A stretch of DNA of 64,000 nt from Bacteroidales bacterium (GTDB taxonomy: Bacteria > Bacteroidota > Bacteroidia > Bacteroidales > UBA10428). The stretch lies in assembly GCA_016938235.1 (NCBI GenBank), contig JAFGVA010000150.1, positions 106,831 through 170,830 on the forward strand, written 5' to 3'. Both the position numbers and the translations under genes were made by a program. Below, piece after piece: positions 1-8,579 of the stretch (positions are counted from its first letter, which is position 1; every line of letters begins with the position of its first letter). The notes beneath the pieces are model-generated. The model searched no databases. It saw only the letters and a list, made by a program, of their open reading frames with translations, and had not been told where the DNA came from.

Positions 1-474
1 TGTTATGTAAATTCCTTAAGAATTAGTAAACCTATGTTAAATAATATCATTACAAACGCATTATCGGAACAAAAAACAGAAAAGAAACCCATGGCTACAG
101 CTGTTGATTGGAGTGATAAAAAGATTTTAATTGCTGAAGACGAGGAAGTTAATTTTGTTTATCTGCAAACAGCATTAGCTTCAACAAAAATTAATATTGT
201 CAGGGCAAAGAATGGCGAGGAAGCTGTTGAAAAAGCAAAAATTGATCCGAATATACAATTGATATTAATGGATATTAAAATGCCCAAGATGAATGGTCTT
301 GAGGCTACACGGGCAATAAAACAATTCAGAAACGATGTTATAATTATTGCCCAGACAGCTTTTGCATTGGAAGAGGACAAGCGAAACTGTTTTTCTGTTG
401 GTGTTGATGATTTTTTATCTAAGCCAGTTAGGTATAAGTTGCTGTTAGAGATGTTAGAAAAGTATCTTAAATAA
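1..474 (+). CDS. Response regulator receiver domain, cut by left edge; probable C-terminus of a hybrid histidine kinase
   Basis: CheY-like receiver domain. The acidic pocket AEDEEVN is followed by the phosphoacceptor Asp (codon 271-273, context LMDIKMP), a Thr in IIAQTAFA and the conserved Lys in SKP, so the domain should be phosphorylatable. It is followed directly by a stop, so there is no output domain. The frame has no stop between base 1 and the first ATG at 34, and the residues before that ATG (ending RISKP) look like the tail of another receiver (KP near the end, then a hydrophobic helix). I infer that the gene enters from the left and that this is the last receiver of a larger hybrid kinase. 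If it instead starts at ATG 34 or 91, it is a single-domain regulator of about 146 or 127 residues. Confidence 0.75.
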   Translation, partial: CYVNSLRISKPMLNNIITNALSEQKTEKKPMATAVDWSDKKILIAEDEEVNFVYLQTALASTKINIVRAKNGEEAVEKAKIDPNIQLILMDIKMPKMNGLEATRAIKQFRNDVIIIAQTAFALEEDKRNCFSVGVDDFLSKPVRYKLLLEMLEKYLK

Positions 475-599
475 CAAGCTTCTCTCTTTTTACCAAAAAT
501 TAAGTTTGCTTGTTTCATAATTTCAGCTTCCTATCTATATTTTTTTTTGAACTTTATGTTTTGTTTTAGCTTTATTATATAAAGAAACACATAACATAT

Positions 600-1166
600 A
601 TGGTAGAGAATATTATTAAAAAGCGCAGAAGTATAGTTTGTTTTGATAGTAAAGAAGTAGAAAACGAAATACTCAGAAAGTTATTTGAAATGGCAAAATG
701 GGCTCCATCTGCCTTTAACAGGCAGCCATGGCGCTTTATTGTCGGAAAAAACAATTCAGAAACATACCATAAAATTTTTAGTGCGTTAGAGCAGGGTAAT
801 CAAATATGGGCAAAAAATGCTCCGGTATTATTTACAACAATTGCAGAAACAATTAATCACCAAAGAAATACATCAAACCGCTATGCATGGCATGATTCTG
901 CCCTGGCTTTTGCGAATCTTACATTTATGGCTACCTCGCTTGGACTTTATGTTCATCCAATGGCAGGTTTTAGCTCACAAAGTCTGATTGATGGCTTTAA
1001 AATTCCTTCAGGATTTGAACCGGTGACCGTTGCTGCACTTGGTTATAAATCGGATTGCAGTAATGTTCCGGAATCTGTGGCCGAACGTGATTCGAAAGAG
1101 AGAACCCGTAAATCTCTGTCGGAATTTGTATTTTCCGACAATTGGAATTCACCGTTTAAATTCTAA
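600..1166 (+). CDS. Nitroreductase family FMN oxidoreductase
   Basis: A 188-residue cytosolic flavoprotein of the NAD(P)H-dependent nitroreductase family; the physiological electron acceptor cannot be read from sequence. Near the N-terminus KKRRSIVCF matches the FMN-phosphate-binding Arg-Arg-Ser signature, and WAPSAFNRQPWRF at about 34-46 matches the second FMN-binding segment (typically APSxxNxQPW). The C-terminal VAALGYKSD is the usual family end before the tail. Length is normal for the short nitroreductases. The start is the only early ATG; no clear Shine-Dalgarno is present. The stop overlaps by 4 bases, tail to tail, the end of the convergent TonB receptor gene. Confidence 0.9.
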   Translation: MVENIIKKRRSIVCFDSKEVENEILRKLFEMAKWAPSAFNRQPWRFIVGKNNSETYHKIFSALEQGNQIWAKNAPVLFTTIAETINHQRNTSNRYAWHDSALAFANLTFMATSLGLYVHPMAGFSSQSLIDGFKIPSGFEPVTVAALGYKSDCSNVPESVAERDSKERTRKSLSEFVFSDNWNSPFKF

Positions 1167-3601
1167 AGTTTTGTCGATATTTTAAGGTTGAATCTTCTGC
1201 CTGTGAGGTAGTTAGGTACAGAATAAAAGTCTTGCACACCAGAATTGTTTTCAACTGTTCTAATCCAGTCATAAGAGGCCATGTTTATGGCACCAATCAT
1301 GTTCAATACTTCGGCACTAATCCAAATATCGTTTAAACCTACCATTTTGTTCTTTTTACGCCTGATTATGCGCGAGAATCCAACATCAACGCGCCTGTAT
1401 TGATTTAGTGAATATACCTGAGACGGAATATTTTTGTCTGGTCCGGAATAGGGCAAACCGGTTCCGTAATTTACCAGAAGATGCAATTTATAATCAGGAT
1501 TTGAAGGCAGATAATCCTGAAAAAAAACAGAAATAGTAACTCTTTGATCCATAGGACGCCTGTAATAACCCGGATATATTACTTCACCATTTAACTTTTT
1601 ATAATAATCGTTGTAGGTGTCTTCCATTGATTTTAAAAAGGAGAGACTAAACCACGATTCAACACCGGGAACAAATTCACCGTTTATTCTAAAATCAACA
1701 CCTTTAGCATAACCACGGGCTTCATACTCAGGCATGTATTCAAGCTCAATGTTTTCAATTTTATAGGGTACTAAATCGTACAGGTATTTGTAATAAATTT
1801 CGGTTGAAAGCAGAAATGGCCTGTTCCACCAGGTATAATGAACATCGGTTCCCAACACAAAATGAATTGATTTCTGAGCTTTTCTATCGGGGAATATCTG
1901 GCCCTTGTAATCTTTAATTTCTTTATAAAAAGGAGGTTGTCCATATAAACCCGATGCAAAATAAAAGTCCACTTTTCTCTCCCAATAGGGTTTAAATGTA
2001 AATGTCAAACGGGGCGAAATCAATAAATCTTCGTTATAGTCCCAGTAGTTTGCCCTTAATCCATAGGTCAGTCCATATTCAGCATTATTAGCAAAGAACC
2101 TTGAATTATTCTGAATATAAGCCTGGTATCTGTATGAATTCAGTGTGTTTTTTGCTGAAACATTATAGTCGTATGCTATATATTCATTCGTGTAAGGAGT
2201 AACCATCCCAGCCGAATCTGTTATTCTCCATTCTTTAAGTACATCTTTAATTTTCTCGTATTGAAACTTCAGGCCCCACTTTAGTGTGGAGTTTGAGCCG
2301 GCCCAGACTCCTTTATGTTCGATGGAACGTATTGTTCCGGCCAATGCATTGCGCGCATGCTCAAGACCTCCTCCAATTCCAATATTTATAATAGTATCAC
2401 TATCACTCGATGATGTTCCCCGGCTAATCTGGTTAATCAAATATTCCGAAAGAATATCATACGATACTTCTTCATCTGTTCTGAAAGCTGAGGCAATTAA
2501 TTTTAGAGACAAATTATCAGCAGGCGTGTAGGCATAGGTTATTGCGCCAAGGTAGGAGTCGAACCTGTCTTTTTCCTGTCCTTCGTAGTAAACCATAAAA
2601 TTTAATGTTTTCTGAACAGTACCAAAGTCAGTACTTCGTGTTTCGGGTACCATGGAGAATCTGTTGCTCGTGTAGTTTCCAAGCACAGAAACAGAGCTTT
2701 TCTTACCCAGATCATAAGTTAGATATGACTGAATATCGGCAAAGCGGGGCATGTATTCTCCCTCCACATCCAGAGAACTTAATAAATATTGTGTGGTTTT
2801 ATAACGTCCACCTACATTGTATGTAAGCTTTTTGCTTTTGCTTGTTCCGGCCAGGTGAATATTGGATCCCAGCAAACTGGCAATCACTGTTCCTTCAAAT
2901 TCTGTAGGTTTTTTATAGGTGATATCTAAAACCGAAGCCATTTTATCGCCATACCGGCTTTCAAATCCACCGGCAGAAAACTGGATGGAGGAAACCATGT
3001 TTGGATTAACAAAGCTAAGCCCTTCTTGTTGTGCACTTTGGACCAATAGCGGTCGGTGTATCTCAATGTCGTTTACATATACCAGGTTTTCATCGTAGCT
3101 ACCTCCGCGTACCGAATATTGAGAACTTAACTCATTACCCGAAACAACGCCAGAAAATGTTTTAAGTATTGTCTCAATATTACCGCTGGTGTTTGGCAAC
3201 TGATCGATTGACTTCATGCTGATTCGGGTGAGGGAGTTTTCGCGCTGCTGTACGCTGGTTATAACTACATCAGAAAGAGTTTTCGGTTCGGAGAGAAGAG
3301 TAATATTTTTGATTAAAACCTGATTTGGTTTTGCATAAACAGTATCAACCTGAATTTTGTATCCAAGATAAGAGAATTGTACAATAACATTTTTTTCTGC
3401 CGGAATTTCAAGTTCATATGTTCCGGTTTTATCAGTTACCGTTCCTTTTCCGGATTCAATAAGAATTACGGAAGCACCTAACAAGGCGTTTCCCGATGTA
3501 TCTGCAAGAGAACCTTTAAGTAAAGCGTTTTGGGCATTTAAATGAGTAATAAACGCCAATGAGAAAAAGAAGATAATAAAGTACCGGTATATTTTTGCCA
3601 T
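1163..3601 (-). CDS. TonB-dependent outer-membrane receptor with N-terminal carboxypeptidase-like domain
   Basis: An 812-residue outer-membrane transporter. Residues 1-23 are a signal peptide ending ...HLNA-QN. Residues about 27-110 form a carboxypeptidase-regulatory-like beta-sandwich (segments VTDKTGTYELEIP and FSYLGYK), then comes the plug (about 120-230, with YSVRGGSYDENLVYVNDIEI and RYGDKMASVLDITY), then a long beta-barrel ending in an aromatic-rich C-terminus. Plugs with RGG and the GDKMAS motif occur in the Bacteroidota group that pairs with small carboxypeptidase-like proteins. Its upstream neighbour on the same strand, 74 bases away, is such a protein, so the two are probably co-transcribed. 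The substrate is unknown and there is no SusD partner, so a polysaccharide-utilisation role is not supported. Confidence 0.9.
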   Translation of the reverse strand: MAKIYRYFIIFFFSLAFITHLNAQNALLKGSLADTSGNALLGASVILIESGKGTVTDKTGTYELEIPAEKNVIVQFSYLGYKIQVDTVYAKPNQVLIKNITLLSEPKTLSDVVITSVQQRENSLTRISMKSIDQLPNTSGNIETILKTFSGVVSGNELSSQYSVRGGSYDENLVYVNDIEIHRPLLVQSAQQEGLSFVNPNMVSSIQFSAGGFESRYGDKMASVLDITYKKPTEFEGTVIASLLGSNIHLAGTSKSKKLTYNVGGRYKTTQYLLSSLDVEGEYMPRFADIQSYLTYDLGKKSSVSVLGNYTSNRFSMVPETRSTDFGTVQKTLNFMVYYEGQEKDRFDSYLGAITYAYTPADNLSLKLIASAFRTDEEVSYDILSEYLINQISRGTSSSDSDTIINIGIGGGLEHARNALAGTIRSIEHKGVWAGSNSTLKWGLKFQYEKIKDVLKEWRITDSAGMVTPYTNEYIAYDYNVSAKNTLNSYRYQAYIQNNSRFFANNAEYGLTYGLRANYWDYNEDLLISPRLTFTFKPYWERKVDFYFASGLYGQPPFYKEIKDYKGQIFPDRKAQKSIHFVLGTDVHYTWWNRPFLLSTEIYYKYLYDLVPYKIENIELEYMPEYEARGYAKGVDFRINGEFVPGVESWFSLSFLKSMEDTYNDYYKKLNGEVIYPGYYRRPMDQRVTISVFFQDYLPSNPDYKLHLLVNYGTGLPYSGPDKNIPSQVYSLNQYRRVDVGFSRIIRRKKNKMVGLNDIWISAEVLNMIGAINMASYDWIRTVENNSGVQDFYSVPNYLTGRRFNLKISTKL

Positions 3602-3675
3602 TTAAGAACTTAAAAGCTGTTTAATTGATAAACTTTGAGAACAGAAAAAAATTGTACTGACATTAATTCCAGAGT

Positions 3676-4299
3676 CTATTTATCTTTTTTAAAATCCCCA
3701 TCTTGAAGTGCCTTAAAGAATTTTGACCATGCAAAAACATTAAATAGCTGGTAGGTAGGATAAGTTCCCCTGGTAAAAGTTTCATTGTATTGCTGTTGCA
3801 TAATATAATTGAAGTTTTCTTTCGGAGTAGCTGTATTTTCGAGTATTATCTGAGTTTTAATTAAAGCAATATTCTTCCTGGCTCGTTCCAAATCATCGTC
3901 AGGAAGTTCAAGATTTAAAAAAGCCTCTTTAAATTCTTCGTAATCTCTCCACGGATAAACTTCAACTTCAGCAATCATAAAAGTATCGCGAGCCAGCAAC
4001 ACGTCGCGGGTAAAAAAAGGAGACTCCAAATCATCCGGAACAATAACAATGCTTCTTTTAAATCCAAGAGATGAAAACATGATTGTATCATCCTCAACGG
4101 CAACAAAAGTAAATTTTCCTAATTTATCGGCAATAGCACCTCTGCCACTGTTTAAAACAAAAATATTGGAATAGGGAAGAGGCTGCAAAAACTCATCATA
4201 TACTCGTCCGCTAACCTGAATAAGTCTTTTTTCTTTGTCCTGAGCAAATATAGTCTGAACGCTCACCAGTAAAACAAAAACAAAAAATACCTGTTTCAT
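3676..4299 (-). CDS. Secreted carboxypeptidase-like regulatory domain protein
   Basis: A 207-residue exported protein. Residues 1-19 are a signal peptide ending ...TIFAQ. About 29-110 is a carboxypeptidase-regulatory-like (CarbopepD_reg_2) domain, with the typical VSGRVYDEFLQPLPYSNIFV and FSSLGFKRS segments. The C-terminal half is charged, predicted helical and of no family I recognise; it ends DGDFKKDK. It lies 74 bases upstream of the TonB receptor gene on the same strand. I infer a periplasmic or outer-membrane-associated accessory to that receptor. The function is unproven. Confidence 0.8.
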   Translation of the reverse strand: MKQVFFVFVLLVSVQTIFAQDKEKRLIQVSGRVYDEFLQPLPYSNIFVLNSGRGAIADKLGKFTFVAVEDDTIMFSSLGFKRSIVIVPDDLESPFFTRDVLLARDTFMIAEVEVYPWRDYEEFKEAFLNLELPDDDLERARKNIALIKTQIILENTATPKENFNYIMQQQYNETFTRGTYPTYQLFNVFAWSKFFKALQDGDFKKDK

Positions 4300-4435
4300 T
4301 ATAAATTAATCTATTGTCAAAACTGAAATGCTCCGGATAATTTTCAAAATTAGCATTAATTTGAAAAAAAGTTTGGTAAAAAAGGATAAGCCTTGTTAAA
4401 AAATTCTAATTTAAAGCTTGCAAGGTTTTAATACT

Positions 4436-4846
4436 ATGATTAAGCAAACAGAAATTCAGCTTAGTGGCTATAAAAGAGGGTATCACCTTATTACCTCTGA
4501 TATATCCAGGGCATTTACAGAGTGGCCGGAAACCGGAATATTAAACATTCTGGTGAAACATACTTCAGCCGGAATTACCATTAATGAAAATGCCGATCCT
4601 TCCGTTCGCAGTGATTTTAAATCATTTATTGATAAACTGGTGCCCGAAAATGATCCTGTATATACCCACATTCTTGAAGGGGACGATGATATGCCGGCAC
4701 ATTTAAAGGCATCATTGATTGGACAATCAATAACAATACCTGTTACTAATTACCGGTTGAACCTTGGCACATGGCAGGGAATATATTTTTGTGAATTCAG
4801 GAATTACGGAGGTAACCGTAATCTTGTACTAACCTTATATTATTAA
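4436..4846 (+). CDS. YjbQ/UPF0047 family protein (secondary thiamine-phosphate synthase type)
   Basis: A compact 136-residue protein of the YjbQ (UPF0047) family, whose members show weak thiamine-phosphate synthase activity; the true role in cells is unsettled. The family landmarks are present: ILVKHTSAGITINENADP at about 38-55 (invariant His, Thr, Ser, Glu-Asn), EGDDDMPAHLKASLIG with the conserved His, and LGTWQGIYFCEFR near the C-terminus. I chose ATG 4436 because it gives the usual family length; an in-frame TTG at 4418 would add six residues unlike the family. The stop is 7 bases before the DUF4301 gene on the same strand, so the two form an operon. Confidence 0.9.
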   Translation: MIKQTEIQLSGYKRGYHLITSDISRAFTEWPETGILNILVKHTSAGITINENADPSVRSDFKSFIDKLVPENDPVYTHILEGDDDMPAHLKASLIGQSITIPVTNYRLNLGTWQGIYFCEFRNYGGNRNLVLTLYY

Positions 4847-4853
4847 GAAAATT

Positions 4854-6368
4854 ATGTTTAAGGATAATGATTTAAAACAGTTTAGGGAAAAAGGCATCAG
4901 CGAAGAAAAAATTAACTGGCAGATTCAACAGTTTACTAAAGGGGTAATTCCGATTAACCTGATTGCCCCGGCTACTTTTTCCAAAGGAATAAAAAATGTA
5001 TATAATGAGGATCACTATCTTCACTATTTCAAGAATAACAAATCAGACAAGAAAATAACCAAGTTTGTTCCTGCTTCGGGAGCTGCAAGCAGAATGTTTA
5101 AAGATTTGTTCGAATTCAGGGAAAAGTTCGCCAATAATCCGAAACTTAATATTGTTGATTACCCTTTTATGCAGAACTTCTTCAGCAATCTTAAAAAATT
5201 TGCTTTTTACACGCCGTTGGATAAGAGTTGTTCCAAGGAAGGTGGATTAGAGGTACTAGTTAAAAAGGAGAAGTACGATATTATATTAAACAAACTGCTT
5301 GGAGAAGAAGGTCTGAACTATGGTTTTTTACCTAAAGGATTATTAAAGTTTCATTATGACAAAAATGGAATAGCCCGAACACCCTTTGAAGAACATTTAA
5401 TAGAAGGCGCCTTGTATGCAAGTTCAAATGGTAGGGTAAATATTCATTATACCGTATCGCCTGAACATATGAGTTTGTTTAAAGAGCTTATGAATGAGGT
5501 AGTTCCGGAGTTTGAAAAGCAATTTAATGTAAAATACAATATTGGCTTTTCGATTCAGAAACCTTCAACAGATACAATGGCAGTTACCAAAGATAATCTC
5601 CCGTTTTATGAAGAGGATGGGTCTGTTTTATTCCGACCCGGTGGACACGGCGCATTGATAGAAAACCTGAATGATATTGATTCTGATATCGTATTCATTA
5701 AGAACATCGACAATGTGGTTCCTCAGTCGAAAGCTGAGTCAACGGTAAAATATAAATCTATTTTGGCCGGTGTGCTGCTGGAAGTTCAGGAAAGCGTATT
5801 TAAAGTGATAAAAGAACTGAAAAGTGGAGCTGATGTTCTTAAAAATGCAACTGAAATTCTGAAAAAAGATTTCAATATAGAAGGTTTTGCTACAGTTACC
5901 GAAGATGCAGGAGCTGATTATATATATCATGTTATAGAAAGACTTAACAGGCCCATTAGAGTATGTGGAGTAGTTAAGAATCAGGGAGAACCGGGTGGCG
6001 GACCCTTTATTGTTAAAAACGAGAATGGTGTTATATCGCCACAAATAGTGGAGGCTTCGCAAGTGGATTTATCAAATTTTGATCAAAGCAATATTTTAAA
6101 GTCAGCGACACATTTTAATCCGGTAGATTTGGTTTGCGGAATAAAAAATTACAAGGGCGAAAAATTCGATTTAACAAAATATGTCGACGATAATACCTGT
6201 TTTATTTCGAATAAATCAAAATCGGGCAGGGAATTAAAAGCTCTTGAGTTACCAGGTTTATGGAACGGAGCTATGGCGGGATGGAATACCATTTTTATTG
6301 AAGTTCCGGTTGATACATTTAATCCTGTTAAAACTGTTAACGATTTACTGCGACCAAATCATCAGTAG
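4854..6368 (+). CDS. DUF4301 family protein; nucleotidyltransferase-like motifs
   Basis: A 504-residue protein that I recognise as the Bacteroidota DUF4301 family, with no established function. Three segments resemble sugar-nucleotide pyrophosphorylases with a GT-A fold: FVPASGAASRMFK at 71-83 (where UDP-sugar pyrophosphorylases carry their glycine-rich nucleotide loop and Arg), FRPGGHGAL at 260-268 (compare PGGHGD in UDP-glucose pyrophosphorylases) and IKNIDNV at 282-288 (compare the metal-site NxDN segment). LPKGLLKFH at 159-167 and TPFEEHL at 176-182 add to the likeness. I infer a nucleotidyl- or phosphosugar-transferase role. No signal peptide or membrane segment is visible. It is translationally close to yjbQ upstream. 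Confidence 0.85.
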   Translation: MFKDNDLKQFREKGISEEKINWQIQQFTKGVIPINLIAPATFSKGIKNVYNEDHYLHYFKNNKSDKKITKFVPASGAASRMFKDLFEFREKFANNPKLNIVDYPFMQNFFSNLKKFAFYTPLDKSCSKEGGLEVLVKKEKYDIILNKLLGEEGLNYGFLPKGLLKFHYDKNGIARTPFEEHLIEGALYASSNGRVNIHYTVSPEHMSLFKELMNEVVPEFEKQFNVKYNIGFSIQKPSTDTMAVTKDNLPFYEEDGSVLFRPGGHGALIENLNDIDSDIVFIKNIDNVVPQSKAESTVKYKSILAGVLLEVQESVFKVIKELKSGADVLKNATEILKKDFNIEGFATVTEDAGADYIYHVIERLNRPIRVCGVVKNQGEPGGGPFIVKNENGVISPQIVEASQVDLSNFDQSNILKSATHFNPVDLVCGIKNYKGEKFDLTKYVDDNTCFISNKSKSGRELKALELPGLWNGAMAGWNTIFIEVPVDTFNPVKTVNDLLRPNHQ

Positions 6369-6450
6369 AAGAATTTCAATGTTAAATTAATCTTAAATTT
6401 TCACAGATTAAATTAACCAAAGTTTAAGATAATCATAATCTCTGCTAAAG

Positions 6451-6479
6451 TTGCTTTAAGCTCTCTATCATTATTTTTG
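6451..6479 (+). promoter_or_regulatory. Bacteroidota-type promoter for the 6499 gene
   Basis: TTG at 6451-6453 and a perfect TATTTTTG (consensus TAnnTTTG) at 6472-6479 with an 18-base spacer. The implied start site near 6486 leaves a leader of about 13 bases before ATG 6499. Confidence 0.55.
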
Positions 6480-6498
6480 TGATATAATAAAAGAAAAA

Positions 6499-6840
6499 AT
6501 GAAGAGAGTATTATTAGTAATAGTAGTAGTGAGTTTATCTTTAGCTACCTATGCAAAAGGAAAAGAAGGTAAAGCCAAAAAAGCTGTTGTAAAAACAGTT
6601 GCTTTAAGTGGTCAGGTTACCGATATAACTACCGGTGAGGCTTTGGCCGGAGTTGAGGTAGTAATTAACAATCACTCGGTATTTACCGATTTTGAAGGTG
6701 AGTTTACTGTTAACAATTTACAGCCTGGCGAATGTACAATTAGCACAAACTATGTTGCATATAAAGATCAATCACTTCAGATTGATTTAAACAGGCTGGA
6801 GCAAGAATCAATATCGATAGCGTTAGAAACCGAAAAATAA
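6499..6840 (+). CDS. Small secreted carboxypeptidase-like regulatory domain protein
   Basis: A 113-residue exported protein: signal peptide 1-20 (MKRVLLVIVVVSLSLATYAK), a Lys-rich linker, then one complete carboxypeptidase-regulatory-like beta-sandwich from about 35 to 110 (ALSGQVTDITTGEALAGVEV, FTDFEGEFTVNNLQPGE, YVAYKDQSLQIDL). In TonB receptors this fold is the N-terminal extension; here it stands alone with no plug or barrel. It is monocistronic, with its own promoter and terminator. I infer a periplasmic or surface accessory or adhesion role. No enzyme residues are visible. Confidence 0.8.
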   Translation: MKRVLLVIVVVSLSLATYAKGKEGKAKKAVVKTVALSGQVTDITTGEALAGVEVVINNHSVFTDFEGEFTVNNLQPGECTISTNYVAYKDQSLQIDLNRLEQESISIALETEK

Positions 6841-6843
6841 TAA

Positions 6844-6873
6844 AAAAGCCGGAATAAAATCCGGCTTTTGTTT
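6844..6873. terminator. Bidirectional rho-independent terminator
   Basis: A perfect 10-bp stem, AAAAGCCGGA (6844-6853) with TCCGGCTTTT (6860-6869), a 6-base loop and T-rich flanks on both strands. It lies between the convergent ends of the 6499 gene and the DUF4956 gene and can serve both. Confidence 0.85.
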
Positions 6874-7545
6874 TTATTCAAATCCTTCAGAGCCTGTTCC
6901 GTAATCGTCTACATGGAAGATTGATTGTGCATCTTCTTCGAAGTAATAAATTTTTAGTTTAACAGTATCGCGAAGAAAATTAATTCTTCCAATTTCAACC
7001 CGGTTTATTTTAATACCGGTTCTGCTTTCCAAATCTTTAATTAGCTGTTCCCTTTTGTCTTTTGTTATCAGGTCAATTCTTTCGTATTCTATCGATTTAG
7101 TCGATTCGTGCTTAATAAGATTAACTTTCTCAAGAAAGAAGGTCACCACAAGTATAACCAGGTTTGTAAAAATAAGCTCAGCATAGCTTACCTTTTTATT
7201 TGCCAGGGCGTTTATTACCGATACACCAATTACCAGGAACAAATAGGTCATTTCCTTAATAGGAATTGGATTTGTTCTGTATCTGATGATGCCGAAAATA
7301 GCAAATAAGCCAAGTGCAAATCCTATTTCGAGCTTCACATTATCCAGTAGGAAACAAAGCAGAAATACAACTGTACTTATTAAAATGTAAGTAAACAGAT
7401 AATCTTTTCTTTTTGCGCTCGGATAATACAATACCCGCACGGCTATTAAAATTACTATCAGATTAAATGAAAACCTGATGATTAATTCCAGGAAATCTTC
7501 GAGGTCAACTAATTGTATACCAAAAATTTCAACTGACTCTTTCAT
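6874..7545 (-). CDS. DUF4956 membrane protein, partner of the VTC-domain protein
   Basis: A 223-residue integral membrane protein of the DUF4956 family. Three to four transmembrane helices lie in the N-terminal two thirds (around IIRFSFNLIVILIAVRVLYY, LFTYILISTVVFLLCFLL, IGFALGLFAIFGIIRY and TYLFLVIGVSVINALA), followed by a soluble alpha/beta tail rich in charged residues (RTGIKINRVEIGRINFLRDT). ATG 7545 is preceded at good distance by AGGA and matches how the family usually begins; an upstream in-frame ATG at 7572 is possible. The start overlaps the end of the VTC gene by 17 bases, so the pair is translationally coupled. I infer that the protein anchors or channels the product of the VTC enzyme at the membrane. 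Confidence 0.85.
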   Translation of the reverse strand: MKESVEIFGIQLVDLEDFLELIIRFSFNLIVILIAVRVLYYPSAKRKDYLFTYILISTVVFLLCFLLDNVKLEIGFALGLFAIFGIIRYRTNPIPIKEMTYLFLVIGVSVINALANKKVSYAELIFTNLVILVVTFFLEKVNLIKHESTKSIEYERIDLITKDKREQLIKDLESRTGIKINRVEIGRINFLRDTVKLKIYYFEEDAQSIFHVDDYGTGSEGFE

Positions 7546-8317
7546 TAACAATCCTATAATGGAAGCTGGCATTTTCAAATTTGTTTAAGGTTAATATTTT
7601 TTGTTTAAAATTATTGCTCTTAAGTTCGGGGTGCAGGATAGCTCTGCCAATACAATATTTGCTCATTCCGGAGGGTTGAACTCTGTATTTTTTCAGAATA
7701 TCAATAAGTTGGGTACGCTTTACTCTGAAATCGCGCTTTACTTCAATAATAACGGTATTCTTCAGTACCGAACATTTATCTGATTGTGTTAAAAACTGTA
7801 AATTTCTGTCAATGGTAACCCGCTCTGTAAAGTCTTTATTAACAAGGGTTATTCTATCGAAATTGGTAAAAATTTTAGCCTCCAGGTCTTTATTATCAAA
7901 GCCTGTGTATTTTTTTATAAATTCCGAAGAATCTATTGATAAAACATCTTCAATTGAGGGTACTTCAATTCTTTTCTTTAGCGTTAGAGTTCCCTTTACC
8001 TTTCTTTTTATTTCAAGAAAAGTACTATCGCTGGTAACGTATTTCCTAAATCTGATTTTATAGCGATTTAGTTTCCCGTTATGATGCGATTTGTACATAA
8101 AATTATCATGTGTGTCGTAATACAGCGAAATGTACGGAAAACTCCTTTTATCCTGAATTTCGAGTACGAAATAGTGTTCAGATAAATCTTTCAGTATATC
8201 CTGCAATACATCGCGTCGAATAACGTATTTAGTATCAATACGATTCATGAGTTTGACGTCATCCATTTCGAAGAGTGAAATCCTGTTAAAGTCGTTAAGT
8301 AATGTATCTTCTCTCAT
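7529..8317 (-). CDS. VTC domain protein (polyphosphate polymerase-like)
   Basis: A 262-residue member of the VTC/CYTH-type triphosphate tunnel superfamily. Family features: the N-terminal RIDTKYVIRRDVLQDIL, FPYISLYYDTHDNFMYKSHHNGKLNRYKIRFRKY split over about 62-95 with the basic Lys/Arg residues that line the tunnel, FLEIKRKVKG near 100-110, and the late VIIEVKRDFRVKRT and PSGMSKYCIGRA. Yeast Vtc4 makes polyphosphate from ATP; bacterial relatives next to DUF4956 have no settled product. ATG 8317 is the only good start. It is co-transcribed and overlaps with the DUF4956 gene. Confidence 0.85.
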   Translation of the reverse strand: MREDTLLNDFNRISLFEMDDVKLMNRIDTKYVIRRDVLQDILKDLSEHYFVLEIQDKRSFPYISLYYDTHDNFMYKSHHNGKLNRYKIRFRKYVTSDSTFLEIKRKVKGTLTLKKRIEVPSIEDVLSIDSSEFIKKYTGFDNKDLEAKIFTNFDRITLVNKDFTERVTIDRNLQFLTQSDKCSVLKNTVIIEVKRDFRVKRTQLIDILKKYRVQPSGMSKYCIGRAILHPELKSNNFKQKILTLNKFENASFHYRIVNERVS

Positions 8318-8336
8318 AAGATCAGAAAATATTGTT

Positions 8337-8344
8337 CAAAGATA
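8337..8344 (-). promoter_or_regulatory. -7 promoter element of the VTC-DUF4956 operon
   Basis: The minus strand reads TATCTTTG, a perfect TAnnTTTG box, 19 bases before ATG 8317. No good TTTG at -33 is seen, so only the -7 element is supported. Confidence 0.45.
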
Positions 8345-8414
8345 TACGTATGAGAATACGATAAACTTTAAAATACGTTATATTTATTTTTTTTAATTTC
8401 AATTTTGATTCAGT

Positions 8415-8579
8415 ATGAAAAAATATCAATGCGTTATATGTGGTTATGTATACGATCCTGTTGAAGGAGATCCCGATTCCGGTATTTTGCCCGGTACAGC
8501 TTTCGAAGATATTCCCGATGATTGGGTTTGTCCCGTATGCAGTGTTACCAAGGAAGATTTTGAACCTCTTGATGAATAA
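8415..8579 (+). CDS. Rubredoxin
   Basis: A 54-residue rubredoxin, a small cytosolic one-electron carrier with a single iron bound by four cysteines. [10 protein letters not shown] supplies Cys6 and Cys9, and WVCPVCS supplies Cys39 and Cys42. The Tyr/Asp-Pro/Gly pattern between them ([20 protein letters not shown]) is typical. One small oddity: the second knuckle reads CPVCS, where CPxCG is usual. Rubredoxins in anaerobes feed electrons to oxygen- or peroxide-scavenging reductases; no partner is adjacent here. The stop codon abuts the stop of the convergent pepD gene with no spacer, leaving no room for a terminator between them. Confidence 0.95.
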   Translation: MKKYQCVICGYVYDPVEGDPDSGILPGTAFEDIPDDWVCPVCSVTKEDFEPLDE

